From contig NZ_CSTD01000001.1 of NCBI RefSeq assembly GCF_001053185.1, forward strand, positions 862,333 through 926,332: DNA of 64,000 bases, read 5' to 3'. Every line of letters begins with the position of its first letter. The stretch's first letter is position 1. The notes under the pieces were generated by a model. That model had not been told where the DNA came from. It ran no database searches and saw nothing but the letters and a program-made list of their open reading frames with translations. The DNA comes from Mycobacterium bohemicum DSM 44277. GTDB lineage: Bacteria; Actinomycetota; Actinomycetes; Mycobacteriales; Mycobacteriaceae. Both the position numbers and the translations under genes were made by a program. Positions 17,558 through 28,322 of the stretch are shown here, piece after piece.

Positions 17558-18376
17558 ATGGACCAGCTCGGCGTCGGCTTCCTCAACGGATTCGGGCTGC
17601 CCCCGGTTGAATTCGTCGAACTCACCGCCGAGCTGGGTTGCCGGCACATGTCGACAGCGGTGCACGGGCTGCCGATGCTTCCGCTGGACTATCCGCGGTA
17701 CTCGCTGAAGGACGCCGCGCTGCGCCGCGATGTGCTGGCGGCGATGGGCCATCACGGCGTGCGAATCTCGCTCGGCGACGGCTTCCTGGTGCTGCCGGGC
17801 ACCGAAAGCCCCTCCTGGGCGGGCGATCTCGATGCGCTGGCCGAGCTGGGGGTGCCACGGATCAACGTGGTGAGCCTCGACCCCGACCTCGGCCGCACCT
17901 TCGATGAGTTCGCCGCCCTGACGGAACTGGCCGCGCGGCGCGACATCGAGACGCTCGTCGAACCGGTGCCCGGGCTGACCGTCGGCGACCTGCCTACCGC
18001 GATGGCCGCCCGCGCGCACGTCGGCCGGCCGGAATTCCGAATCTTGATCGACACCATGCACCTGGTGCGATCGGGTTCCGGCGCCGCCGACATCGCCGGC
18101 CTCGAGGCGGGCTGTGTCGGCTACGCGCAGCTCAACGACACCACCCTGCGCCCCCGCCTGGGCGACTATATGGAGGAAGCCATGTTCGAGCGGATGGTGC
18201 CCGGCGAGGGCGAATTGCCGCTGCTCGAGATCCTTCGCGCGCTTCCCCGCGACCTGGTGATCGAGGTCGAGGTGCCGCGCAGGTCGCTGGCCCTGGCCGG
18301 CGTGAGCCCCCTGGACCGGCTGCGCCCATGCGTGGCGGCGGCGCGCCGGCTGCTGTCGGAGGCTCAGCTCGGATAG
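17558..18376 (+). CDS. Sugar-phosphate isomerase/epimerase-like TIM-barrel protein
   Basis: 272 residues of the AP-endonuclease-2/xylose-isomerase-like barrel family. Candidate metal residues are E in TLVEPVPG, D and H in LIDTMHLV, N/D in AQLNDT, and E in VIEVEVPRR. The reaction is unknown: members isomerise or epimerise sugars, or act on keto-acids and cyclitols. GGGAG lies about 8 nt before the ATG. The 3' end overlaps the convergent Gfo/Idh gene by 13 nt. The pairing of such a barrel with a Gfo/Idh oxidoreductase is common in inositol or sugar-acid breakdown, but here the genes converge. Confidence 0.85.
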   Translation: MDQLGVGFLNGFGLPPVEFVELTAELGCRHMSTAVHGLPMLPLDYPRYSLKDAALRRDVLAAMGHHGVRISLGDGFLVLPGTESPSWAGDLDALAELGVPRINVVSLDPDLGRTFDEFAALTELAARRDIETLVEPVPGLTVGDLPTAMAARAHVGRPEFRILIDTMHLVRSGSGAADIAGLEAGCVGYAQLNDTTLRPRLGDYMEEAMFERMVPGEGELPLLEILRALPRDLVIEVEVPRRSLALAGVSPLDRLRPCVAAARRLLSEAQLG

Positions 18377-19362
18377 CGCAACGGAAGACCGGCGGCGCGG
18401 TAGATCGCGTCGATGACGCTCATGTTCTCGATCGCGTCCTCCGGTGGCGTCAGGACCGGGCCGCCCCGCAGCACCGCCGCGGCGAACGCGTCGAGCTGAT
18501 ACGCGTACGAGGCGCGGTGCGAGAACCGCTCCACCCGCCGGCCGTCGGAGGAGCGCACGGTCAGCCGGTGAAAGAGCTTGGGCACCAAGGGATTCAGGAC
18601 GCGCAGCTCTCCATGTTCGCCGACGACCCGCGCGCTCATCCGCAGCAGCTGCGTCGACCACATCGAGCATTCGATGCGGCCGGTATGGCCACCGGGAAAC
18701 ACGAGCTCGGCCACCATGGCGCGGTCGATCTGCGGGTCGCGCAGCTTCGCCCGCGCTCCCAGCACCTCGGGGGTCGAACCGCCGAACGTCCGCGCCATGT
18801 GCACCGGGTAGCAGCCGGCGTCCATGGTTGCGCCGCCGGCGAGCGAGTACTGGTAGCGGATGTCGGAAAACTTCGGGAGCGGGAAACACAAGGCGGCCTC
18901 CACCCGCACCAGCCGGCCCAGCTCGCCCGAGGCGATGATCTCCTCGACCCGCAGGGTCAGCGGGTGGTAGCGATAGTGGAAGGCCTCCATCACCACCCGG
19001 TCGGATTTCGCGACCGTTTCGGCGACGTCGCGGGCCTCCTCCGCGTTGGCGGTGAAGGGCTTTTCGCACAGCACGTGCTTGCCGGCGGCGACGGCGGCAC
19101 GGGTCCACCGGCCGTGCAGGCCGTTGGGCAGGGGGTTGTAGACCGCGTCGACGTCCGGGTCGGCGATCAGCGCCTCGTAACTCTCGTGCACCCGGCCGAT
19201 GCCGTGCTTGGCGGCGAAGTCCCGCGCCCGCGACACGTCGCGGGCCGCCACCGCCGCGACCACGACGTCGTCGTTGTCCTTCGCGGGCTCGATTACGGCC
19301 TGGGGCGCGATGCGCGCCGCGCCCAGGATGCCGATTCGCAACGCCGTCCCGTGGTCAGACAC
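18364..19362 (-). CDS. Gfo/Idh/MocA-family oxidoreductase
   Basis: 332 residues. An N-terminal Rossmann domain starts with IGILGAARIAPQAV, and the family motif CEKPF lies near residue 100 with its lysine. The DAGCYPVH segment supplies the catalytic His region of the C-terminal alpha/beta domain. It would oxidise or reduce a sugar, cyclitol or dihydrodiol with NAD(P). GTG start at 19362. It converges with and overlaps the TIM-barrel gene. Confidence 0.88.
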   Translation of the reverse strand: MSDHGTALRIGILGAARIAPQAVIEPAKDNDDVVVAAVAARDVSRARDFAAKHGIGRVHESYEALIADPDVDAVYNPLPNGLHGRWTRAAVAAGKHVLCEKPFTANAEEARDVAETVAKSDRVVMEAFHYRYHPLTLRVEEIIASGELGRLVRVEAALCFPLPKFSDIRYQYSLAGGATMDAGCYPVHMARTFGGSTPEVLGARAKLRDPQIDRAMVAELVFPGGHTGRIECSMWSTQLLRMSARVVGEHGELRVLNPLVPKLFHRLTVRSSDGRRVERFSHRASYAYQLDAFAAAVLRGGPVLTPPEDAIENMSVIDAIYRAAGLPLRYPS

Positions 19363-19380
19363 GGTCCAGACGCTAGCACC

Positions 19381-20616
19381 TCAGGAGCGGCGCTCCCCCG
19401 TCCCGCGACGGGCGAACGCGGGCGCGCGCTCGGGGCGGACCCCCACTCCGATGAAGTAGGCCGGCACGAGCGACAGCCACGGCAGCCGCTCGAGGACGCC
19501 GAGCGCCGCCGCGGGCGGGGTGGGGTCCTCGCCCCGAAGCAAAGGCCCCAGGAGCCTCCGGTGCATCACCCGCTGCACGGCCTGGGTGACGGCGGCGGGC
19601 AAGAGCCGGCGGCGGCGCACCCGCGCCAGTTCCCGGCCCGTGACATGGTGGCGGCGCAGGGGCTCGGCCAGGATTGTCGCGGCCGCAACGGCGTCCTGCA
19701 CCGCCAGGTTGATGCCGACACCGCCCAGCGGCGACATCGCGTGGGCCGCGTCGCCGATGCACAGCAGCCCGTCGATGTGCCAGCGACGCAGACGATCCAC
19801 CCGCACGTCGAGGTGCTTGACCTCGTCCATCGACGCCAGTGCCGCCACCGAGTCGGTCATGTCGGGCATCAACGCGGCGATCTCGCCGCGGAATGCCTCG
19901 ACGCCTCGCGCGCGCAATTGCGCGTCGACGCCCTTGGGGCCGATGTAGGCGATCTGGTAATAGCCCTCGCGGGGGATGACCGCCAGCGCCTTGCCCGGAC
20001 CGACGCGCGGGAGGAAGGAGAATTCCGTGTCCCCCCTGCGCGGCAACCGGAACCACCACACGTCGAACTTCACCGGGAATTCGCGCGCCTTCAGCCCGGC
20101 TGCGTCCCGGGCGATCGACCAGCGGCCGTCGCAGGCCACGGTGAGTTCGGCGCGCAGTTCACCCGGGCCGTCCGGACCCCGATACCGCACCCCGGTCACC
20201 GTGCCGCCCTCCCGTAGCAGCCCGGTGACTTCGGTGTTCATCCGCAAGGTGAAGGTCGGCTCGGCCCGGGCGGCGTCGGCGAGCAGGTTCAGCAGGTCCC
20301 ATTGCGGCACCATCGCGATGAAGGGGTGCGGCTGGCGCAGCCGGCCGAAGTCGACGTAGGTCACCGAACGGCCGTTCGTTTGCAGCGTCGCATTGCGAAT
20401 CTCGCTGTGGGGCAGGGCGGCAAAGCGTTCCCACAACCCCAGCTCGTCGAGCAGGCGCATCGTGCTCGGGTGCACGGTGTCACCGCGGAAGTCGCGCAGG
20501 AAGTCGCCGTGCTTCTCCAGCAGCGTGACCTGCACGCCGGCGCGGGCGAGCAGCAGACCCAGCACCATGCCGGCGGGGCCGCCGCCGATGATCGCGCACG
20601 TGGTCGTCTCAGCCAT
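19381..20616 (-). CDS. FAD-dependent aromatic-ring/UbiH-type monooxygenase
   Basis: 411 residues of the PHBH/UbiH class. GGGPAG (about residues 11-16) binds the ADP part of FAD, CDGRWS is the DG motif that contacts FAD and NAD(P)H, and GDAAHAMSPLGGVGIN is the second FAD fingerprint. It would hydroxylate a substrate using NAD(P)H and oxygen. ATG start at 20616, with 40 nt to the permease gene behind it, so it may be co-transcribed. The substrate is not identifiable. Confidence 0.9.
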   Translation of the reverse strand: MAETTTCAIIGGGPAGMVLGLLLARAGVQVTLLEKHGDFLRDFRGDTVHPSTMRLLDELGLWERFAALPHSEIRNATLQTNGRSVTYVDFGRLRQPHPFIAMVPQWDLLNLLADAARAEPTFTLRMNTEVTGLLREGGTVTGVRYRGPDGPGELRAELTVACDGRWSIARDAAGLKAREFPVKFDVWWFRLPRRGDTEFSFLPRVGPGKALAVIPREGYYQIAYIGPKGVDAQLRARGVEAFRGEIAALMPDMTDSVAALASMDEVKHLDVRVDRLRRWHIDGLLCIGDAAHAMSPLGGVGINLAVQDAVAAATILAEPLRRHHVTGRELARVRRRRLLPAAVTQAVQRVMHRRLLGPLLRGEDPTPPAAALGVLERLPWLSLVPAYFIGVGVRPERAPAFARRGTGERRS

Positions 20617-20656
20617 GAGCGCTCAGCATAGGACGCGGCCGACGGCGCCGACAGCG

Positions 20657-22357
20657 TCAGGTGTGCGCGGGGAGCACGTGGTCGGCGAGCCGGTCGGTAG
20701 ACAGGCACAACGAGCAGACATGGGCGTCATGGGTCGCACACGCCACGATGTCGGGCCGCTCGTAGTTTCGCCGGCAGACGTGGCACCTCAACTGCTCGCC
20801 GGAAGGGTTGCCGTGTTCGTCGTACATGGGCAGGTCGATTCCGTCGTGCGTGCGCCGCAAATAGAAGTTCCCTCTGGTCGCGATTGCCAGGATCGGTGGC
20901 ATGACCGACGCGACGACGATCGCGACCAGCGGCGAGTAAGGCCGGAGCGCGGCACCGAGGCCGCCGAAGAACGCAAGGATCGACAGCCCCCCGGCGAGCA
21001 GGAGCGACCCGAACCCGACCGGGTTGATCGCGTACAACATGCCGCGGCGAAACTCGGGTGCCTTCGGTGAGAGCTTGAGCACGTACTTGTTGACGACGAT
21101 GTCGGAGGCCACCGTCACCACCCACGCCATGCCGCAGTTGGCGTAGAAACCGAGGATTGTGTTGAGGACGGCGAACATGTTGGCTTCCATCATGATCAGA
21201 GCGATGATCAGGTTGACGGCCAGGAACACCACGCGACCGGGGTATCGCTTGGTGACGCGGGTGAACGAATTCGTCCATGCGAGGGAGCCGGAATAGGCGT
21301 TGGTCACGTTGATCTTGACCTGGCTGAGCACCACCAAGACCACGGCGAGCGTCATCGCCAGCCAGGTCGGCATGAAATTGCGGTAGACCAACAGGAATTG
21401 ATGCACCGGCTGATTCGCGATCGGCGTGGAACCCGCAACGTCGGAGATCAGATACACGGCGAGGAAGAGCCCGATGATCTGCTTGGCGGCTCCAAAGATC
21501 ACCCAGCCGGGGCCCGCCAGCAGCATCCACGTCCACCAGCTTCGGGCGTTCGCCGGTGTTCGCGGTGGCATGAACCTCAGGTAATCGATCTGCTCGGCGA
21601 TCTGAGCGATCAGTGACAGGCAGACGCCGGCCGCCAATAATGTTGAGCCGATGTTCATTCCGCCGTTACCTGCTTGGCCCCCGTAGGCGAAGAACCGGCC
21701 GATCGAGTCCGGGTGGCTGATGAGCAGATAAGCGAACGGCAACACCATCAGGACCAGCCACAGCGGGGTGGTCCAGATCTGCAGTTGGGACAAGACCTTC
21801 ATCCCGTAGATGACCAGCGGGAAGATCAGCAACGTGGAGGCGGCGTAACCCAGCCAGAGCGGAACGTTCAGGCCCAACTTGAGGCCCTGCGCCATGATTG
21901 AGCCCTCGAGCGCGAAGAAGATGAACGTGAACGTCGCAAAAATCACGTTGGTGACCACCGACCCGTAGTAGCCGAAACCGCTTCCCCGGGTGATGAGGTC
22001 CAGGTCGATGTTGTACCGCGCGGCGTAGTAGGCCAGCGGTAACCCGGTCAGGAAGATCACCGCGGCGAAGATCGTTATGCCGCACAACGCGTTTCCCGTG
22101 CCGTAGGCGATGCCGACATTCGCGCCGATTGCGAAGTCGGCGAGGTAGGCGATGCCGCCGAGGGCCGAGATGCCGCCCCCCGCCGTGGCCCACCGCCGAT
22201 AACTGCGCGGCGCGAAACGCAGCGTGTAGTCCTCAAGCGTTTCCCTGGTCGCGGTCATCGTGTCGAGATCGGCGGGGGGGCTGCGCGATTGACCCTCGAC
22301 CTCTGCCCCGATGCCCGGCGTCACTCCCGGTCCGTCCGACCTCCCAATCGCCGACAC
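20657..22357 (-). CDS. NCS1-family permease with a cysteine-rich cytosolic tail
   Basis: About 566 residues if the GTG at 22357 is used; an ATG at 22258 would give 533. The body has about 12 hydrophobic segments and resembles nucleobase/cation symporters for cytosine, purines, allantoin or thiamine. After the last membrane segment a hydrophilic tail of about 70 residues holds CHVC, then VAC, a histidine pair in ATHDAH, and CSLC: a treble-clef- or RING-like zinc pattern. Such a tail is not part of the standard transporter and suggests sensing or protein contact. The start is uncertain, as neither candidate has a clear ribosome site. Confidence 0.85.
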   Translation of the reverse strand: MSAIGRSDGPGVTPGIGAEVEGQSRSPPADLDTMTATRETLEDYTLRFAPRSYRRWATAGGGISALGGIAYLADFAIGANVGIAYGTGNALCGITIFAAVIFLTGLPLAYYAARYNIDLDLITRGSGFGYYGSVVTNVIFATFTFIFFALEGSIMAQGLKLGLNVPLWLGYAASTLLIFPLVIYGMKVLSQLQIWTTPLWLVLMVLPFAYLLISHPDSIGRFFAYGGQAGNGGMNIGSTLLAAGVCLSLIAQIAEQIDYLRFMPPRTPANARSWWTWMLLAGPGWVIFGAAKQIIGLFLAVYLISDVAGSTPIANQPVHQFLLVYRNFMPTWLAMTLAVVLVVLSQVKINVTNAYSGSLAWTNSFTRVTKRYPGRVVFLAVNLIIALIMMEANMFAVLNTILGFYANCGMAWVVTVASDIVVNKYVLKLSPKAPEFRRGMLYAINPVGFGSLLLAGGLSILAFFGGLGAALRPYSPLVAIVVASVMPPILAIATRGNFYLRRTHDGIDLPMYDEHGNPSGEQLRCHVCRRNYERPDIVACATHDAHVCSLCLSTDRLADHVLPAHT

Positions 22358-22399
22358 CCGCCGAACATAACCGACGAGCCTTGCGGTTCCCTGGGAGGT

Positions 22400-24019
<1,620 letters not shown>

Positions 24020-24071
24020 TCACGCCGAGCGGACGACCCATAGCGGGTGTGACCGTTGGCCGGCGCACCGA

Positions 24072-24077
24072 TATCGT
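24072..24077 (+). promoter_or_regulatory. Possible -10 element for the nitronate monooxygenase gene
   Basis: TATCGT fits TANNNT in the 107-bp divergent region, 37 nt before the ATG at 24115, with TGTGAC about 18 bp further upstream as a weak -35. Confidence 0.3.
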
Positions 24078-24114
24078 CAAGAGGGCGCTGCCGAGACCAC
24101 CGTAGGGGGCAAAG

Positions 24115-25134
24115 ATGTTGGCGCAGTTCGGGATGTCAATTCCGTTGATCGCCGCCCCCATGGCCGGCGGCCCGACGACCACGGCCATGGTGCTGGCCGC
24201 GAGCAGGGCGGGGGCGTTCGGCATGCTCGCCGCCGGCTACAAGACCGTGGAAGCCGTCGATGCGGAGATCAAGACCGTTCGCGCCGAGGGGATTTCGTTC
24301 GGCATCAACCTGTTTGCGCCCAATCCCGTGCCGGTGGACCCGGCCGCGTACCGGGCCTACGCCGAGATCGTGCAGCGGGAGGCCGACACGTTCGGAGTCA
24401 CGCTGCCGGCCGAACCGGTCGAGGACGACGACGCGTTCGGCGACAAGATCGCCCTGCTGCGCGACGACCCGGTGCCGATGGTGTCGTTCACCTTCGGCAT
24501 CCCGCCGCGCGACGTGATCGCCGCGCTGCAACGGGCCGGCACCGCGGTGGTGCAGACGGTGACGAACGCCGACGACGCGGCGCAGGCCCACGCCGCCGGT
24601 GTCGACATGCTGGCCGTGCAGGCGGCCGCCGCGGGCGGTCACTCCGGCACCCTCACACCGCAGACGTTGCCAACGCCGATCCCCGTCGTCGACCTGGTCA
24701 AGCGGATCGCCGCCACGGTGCGCCTGCCGATCCTGGCGGCGGGCGGACTGGCCACGCCCGGCGCGGTGGCCGAGGTGATCCACGCCGGCGCCGGGGCGGC
24801 CGCGGTCGGCACGGTCCTGTTGCGCGCCGACGAGAGCGGCGCCTCGGCCACCCACCGGGCGGCCCTCGTCGATCCCGCGTACACCGAGACGGTGCTCACC
24901 CGCGCCTTCACCGGCCGTCCGGCCCGCGGCCTGCGCAACGCCTTCATCGACGCGCACGAGGCCGAGGCGCCGCTGGGTTACCCGGCGATTCATCACCTCA
25001 CCAGCCCGCTGCGCAAGGCGGCCGCCGCCGCGGGCAAACCCGACTGCGTCCACCTGTGGGCGGGCACCGGCTACCGCGAGGCGACCGCCGAGCCGGCGTC
25101 GGACATCCTGCGGCGACTCGCGTCGGGGCTGTGA
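24115..25134 (+). CDS. Nitronate monooxygenase (2-nitropropane dioxygenase family)
   Basis: 339 residues, an FMN-binding TIM barrel. The N-terminal LIAAPMAGGPTT, the AAAGGHSGT loop that contains the catalytic histidine, and the phosphate-binding AAGGLATP and GAAAVGTVLLRADES are visible. It oxidises alkyl nitronates to carbonyl compounds and detoxifies propionate-3-nitronate in family members. ATG start preceded by TAGGGGG. It is followed by a convergent small secreted protein gene. Confidence 0.9.
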   Translation: MLAQFGMSIPLIAAPMAGGPTTTAMVLAASRAGAFGMLAAGYKTVEAVDAEIKTVRAEGISFGINLFAPNPVPVDPAAYRAYAEIVQREADTFGVTLPAEPVEDDDAFGDKIALLRDDPVPMVSFTFGIPPRDVIAALQRAGTAVVQTVTNADDAAQAHAAGVDMLAVQAAAAGGHSGTLTPQTLPTPIPVVDLVKRIAATVRLPILAAGGLATPGAVAEVIHAGAGAAAVGTVLLRADESGASATHRAALVDPAYTETVLTRAFTGRPARGLRNAFIDAHEAEAPLGYPAIHHLTSPLRKAAAAAGKPDCVHLWAGTGYREATAEPASDILRRLASGL

Positions 25135-25156
25135 CCGCCCCGGCGCGGTGAGCGGG

Positions 25157-25381
25157 TCAGTTGCTCAGGTACAGGTACCAGAGACCGTCGGAGTGCTGCT
25201 CGCAGGAGAAGTGCGTCCAGGTCCCGGGATGGTCGACCTCGACGTGCGGGCCGTCCACCAGGCATGCAGCCTGTGTCGAATAGTTGCCCTCGACCTGAAT
25301 CTCGTCGGCGTTGCTGACCGCCACCCCGGTGGTCAGCAGACCGCAAAACGCAATGGCACCAGCGGCAATGATCTTCTTCAC
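25157..25381 (-). CDS. Small secreted protein with two cysteines
   Basis: 74 residues. A positively charged start (MKK), a hydrophobic stretch and VSNA make a Sec signal peptide of about 25 residues, leaving a mature domain of about 50 residues with two cysteines (AACLVDG and HFSCEQ), probably one disulfide, and aromatic residues at the C-terminus. The GTG start has GAGGGGG upstream. Function unknown; it looks like a mycobacterial small exported protein. Confidence 0.75.
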   Translation of the reverse strand: MKKIIAAGAIAFCGLLTTGVAVSNADEIQVEGNYSTQAACLVDGPHVEVDHPGTWTHFSCEQHSDGLWYLYLSN

Positions 25382-25719
25382 TCGTCCCCCTCGATGTTGG
25401 AATTCCGTTCAGCGGCCGCTGCCCGCGCGTTGCTGATGCCTCGACGCTAGCGAGCGCCGGCAGTTTTTGCAGGGGAACGGGAAGAACTTTGCACGGACAT
25501 AACATGACGTCCGGGGTGCTACGCCAATCGACCGACCCGACCCGTGGCGTAAGGCAGCGGAGCGACCGGGGCCCGTGTTGATCTGGCCAGCTCAGCGCGT
25601 CGCGCTGCGAATCTGACGCTGCCTGACCCGATGCCGAAGCGCAGCGCTGTGCCACGGAAAAGGCGCGTGCCCGTGCTAGCGTTACGTAGCACTGTGGGCC
25701 CGACGTTGGAGTGTGACGG
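25382..25719. other. Intergenic region with a palindrome before the FHA-HTH gene
   Basis: 338 nt between divergent genes with no convincing ORF. It contains a perfect 6-bp-arm inverted repeat at 25673-25692 and the GGAG ribosome site of the gene at 25720. Confidence 0.6.
25673..25692. promoter_or_regulatory. Inverted repeat upstream of the FHA-HTH gene (candidate operator)
   Basis: GTGCTA and TAGCAC arms with an 8-nt spacer end 28 nt before the ATG at 25720. The downstream gene carries a helix-turn-helix, so self-binding is possible. Confidence 0.45.
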
Positions 25720-26847
25720 ATGCAGAGCACTTCCGGTGGCCCGGCCGGCTATCGACGGCCACCGCTGACCATCCGGGTCGCGGGCCAGGCGTACACCGTG
25801 GATGAAGGCGACGCGCCGATCACCATCGGCCGGGAATTTCCGGCGCAGGTTCGCGTCGACGACGAACGCGTGTCGCGCACGCACCTGCGCCTGGACTGCA
25901 CTCCCGGCGGCTGGGTCGCCGTCGACCGGAGCAAGAACGGCATCTTCGTCGACGGCACCCGCCAATCGGTGGTTCCGATCAGCGAGGGCACCACCATCCA
26001 CCTGGGCAACCCGCAGGGGATCCCGGTCGGGTTCTCCTTCGGCGGCCCGCCGCCGGCGGGACCCGGCCCGGGCGTGGGCGACGACGAGGACAGCGAGCGC
26101 ACGCTGGACACCGTCGACGTCGGCATCGCCCGCGCGGGTGCGGCCGTGGCCGCCCGCCGGGAGGAACTCAAGCTCACCCAGCGTTACCTGGCGCGCAGCG
26201 GGATCGTGAACGCCGGCGCGTTGATCGACTTCGAGAAGGGCCGCCGCTGGCCGCGCAAGGCCACGCTGGCCCGCCTCGAGGACGCGCTGCAGTGGCCGCA
26301 CGGAACCATCGCCAGAATCCGGCGCGAATACGGCGGCGCCCACGGTGGCCTCAGTGCCCTCAGTGGCTACGGTGCCCACGGTGAAGACACCGAGGTGATG
26401 GCCAATACCGTGCGGGCGCCCCTGCTCGCCGAGGCGGTCGAGGTCGCGCTGACCACGATCACGACGGCCATCGAGTCGCTGCCCGACGCAACCGATCCCG
26501 CGTTCAGCCACCGCGCCGCCGGCATCCTCGCCGACCTGCGCAAACTCGAAGGTGTCGCCGCCGGGGCCGCGCGTAGCGCCAAGGGCGCGCCAGAGGTCGC
26601 CCTGGTGCTGAGCGCGGTTCGGCGCACCTACAAGGACCTGATGCTGCGCGCGGCGCGCGCGCCGGGGGCCACCCTCGGCCAGCGGCTGTACGCCGCCCGC
26701 TATCGCGCCGAGCTCACCCCCGAAGAGCTCGCCAACGCCGCCGGCGTGGCCGTCGACGTGGTCACCGCCGCCGAGGCCGAGGTGCCGCTGCACGCCGACA
26801 AGGTCGCCGCGCTCTCGGCGGCGCTGAATACGCTGACGCACCGCTGA
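25720..26847 (+). CDS. FHA-domain protein with XRE-like helix-turn-helix segments
   Basis: 375 residues. An FHA domain spans about 15-105 (ITIGREFPAQ, the conserved SRTHLRL, and KNGIFVDG), so it should read phosphothreonine from Ser/Thr kinases. After an acidic, proline-rich linker comes an XRE-like HTH (about 145-205: ARREELKLTQRYLARSG and IDFEKGRRWPRKATLARLE). A second, degenerate HTH-like segment sits at the end (LTPEELANAAGVAVDVVTAAE). The combination suggests a phosphorylation-controlled DNA-binding protein. A GGAG lies 9 nt before the ATG. No better-known homologue is recognised with confidence. Confidence 0.82.
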   Translation: MQSTSGGPAGYRRPPLTIRVAGQAYTVDEGDAPITIGREFPAQVRVDDERVSRTHLRLDCTPGGWVAVDRSKNGIFVDGTRQSVVPISEGTTIHLGNPQGIPVGFSFGGPPPAGPGPGVGDDEDSERTLDTVDVGIARAGAAVAARREELKLTQRYLARSGIVNAGALIDFEKGRRWPRKATLARLEDALQWPHGTIARIRREYGGAHGGLSALSGYGAHGEDTEVMANTVRAPLLAEAVEVALTTITTAIESLPDATDPAFSHRAAGILADLRKLEGVAAGAARSAKGAPEVALVLSAVRRTYKDLMLRAARAPGATLGQRLYAARYRAELTPEELANAAGVAVDVVTAAEAEVPLHADKVAALSAALNTLTHR

Positions 26848-26861
26848 CGGCGCCCCGCGAG

Positions 26862-26876
26862 CCGCGGCGGCCGCGG
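26862..26876. terminator. GC-rich hairpin after the FHA-HTH gene
   Basis: CCGCGG arms around CGG begin 15 nt after the stop, in the gap between convergent genes. No U-tract follows, as is common for mycobacterial hairpin terminators. Weak evidence in this GC-rich stretch. Confidence 0.3.
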
Positions 26877-27021
26877 GGGCCGCCTCCTTCCGCGACACGT
26901 GCATGACGCACGCGACACGCCGGCGCGCGTCGCCGTGGTTACAGCCTCGCGAGCCGGGCAGCCGTTCCATCCACGACGAACGGTGCGCCGCCGTCCTCGC
27001 CGCTGTCGCAGACCGCCGCGT

Positions 27022-28290
27022 TCAGAACGCGTCGGGGTCCCGCTGTACGGCCTCGGGCACCGGATGGCGGTACAGGAGTGAGGCGTTCTCCCAGGTCACC
27101 TTGCGGATCACGTCCGGCGGCAGGTCGCCGATCTGTTCGTGGACCGTCTCCTGGGTGTGCGGCCACGTCGAGTCGCAGTGCGGATAGTCGGCTTCGAGCA
27201 TGATGTTGTCCACGCCGATCCGGTCGCGCTGCACGAACGACGACTTGTCCTCCACGGCGCAGAACCAGAAGTTTCGGGTGAATACCTCTGCGGGGGTGAG
27301 CTTTTCACCGAGCGCCTGCCAGGTGCCGTACATCGAGTGGTAGCTGAGCATGTGGTCGAGGCGATCGAGCAGCCCGGCGACCCAGCCGATCCCGCCCTCG
27401 GACAAGCAGATCTTCAGGTCCGGGAACCTGCTGGGCAGGCCCGAGTACAACCAGTCGACGGCCGCCGAGATGGCGTAGGCGAAGAACAGCACGCCCTGCA
27501 CGTCCGGCGGCGCGTCCTCGGTGGTGGACGGCGAAGATCCCGAGGAGCCGATGTGCAGGTTCACCACTGTGCCCGTCTCGGCGCAGGCCGCCATCATCGG
27601 ATCCCAGTGTCCCGAGTGGATGCTCGGCAGGCCGAGCATGGCCGGGTTCTCGCTGAACGTGACGGCGTGGAAGCCGCGCTCGGCGTTCTCGCGGATCATC
27701 GCGGCGCCGAGGTCGGGGTCCAGCAGCCACGGCAGCTGGCAGGGGATGATGCGTTCGGGGTAGGGGCCCGCCCAGGCCTCGAGATGCCAGTCGTTCCAGG
27801 CGCGGATGCAGGCCAGCGCCAGGTCGCGGTCGCCGGTGACCTGCTGCAGCCGCTGGCCGGCGAACCCCGGCAGAAAGGACGGGAAGTTCAGCGACGCGTA
27901 GACGCCGTTGAGGTCCATGTCCCTGACGCGTTCGGCGATGTCCCAGGCCCCGCGGCGCATTTCGTCGAACCGGACCGGCTCGAAACCGTACTCGGCGACC
28001 GGCCGCCCGACCACGGCGTTGAATCCGACGTTGGGGAGGCGCTGCCCGTCGTAGACCCACGTCTGCCCGCCGTCCTCGGTGTCGACGACTTTGGGCGCCC
28101 GGTCGGCGAACTTCCGGGGAAGGCGCCCGGTGAAGGTGTCCGGTGGCTCCACGATGTGGTCGTCGACCGAGATCAGGGTGTAGCGCCGGCGCGCCCGCGG
28201 CGGATCGGGCAGGAAGGTTACGGAGCGGTCCGCGCCGGTCCTGGCCGTGGTGAAGTCCAGGTTCGCCGCCAGCTCGTCGATGGATTTCAC
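27022..28290 (-). CDS. Amidohydrolase family (amidohydrolase_2)
   Basis: 422 residues. SVDDHIVEP near residue 42 supplies the first metal residues, LHIGSSG and LSEGGIGWV mark the barrel middle, and LEADYPHCDSTWP carries the late catalytic aspartate. GTG at 28290 is fixed by AGGAGG upstream. It is the last gene of a three-gene minus operon behind a class II aldolase and an acyl-CoA synthetase. It belongs to the same superfamily as the gene at 2631 but differs in sequence. Substrate unknown. Confidence 0.88.
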   Translation of the reverse strand: MKSIDELAANLDFTTARTGADRSVTFLPDPPRARRRYTLISVDDHIVEPPDTFTGRLPRKFADRAPKVVDTEDGGQTWVYDGQRLPNVGFNAVVGRPVAEYGFEPVRFDEMRRGAWDIAERVRDMDLNGVYASLNFPSFLPGFAGQRLQQVTGDRDLALACIRAWNDWHLEAWAGPYPERIIPCQLPWLLDPDLGAAMIRENAERGFHAVTFSENPAMLGLPSIHSGHWDPMMAACAETGTVVNLHIGSSGSSPSTTEDAPPDVQGVLFFAYAISAAVDWLYSGLPSRFPDLKICLSEGGIGWVAGLLDRLDHMLSYHSMYGTWQALGEKLTPAEVFTRNFWFCAVEDKSSFVQRDRIGVDNIMLEADYPHCDSTWPHTQETVHEQIGDLPPDVIRKVTWENASLLYRHPVPEAVQRDPDAF

Positions 28291-28322
28291 TGTCAAACCT
28301 CCTGTGCTGCAGCGATTTGCCC

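Noticed and set aside
25593..25607. CAGCGC-GTC-GCGCTG repeat in the 25.5-kb gap
   Set aside because: Such GC palindromes are expected by chance here, and it is far from the start codon.
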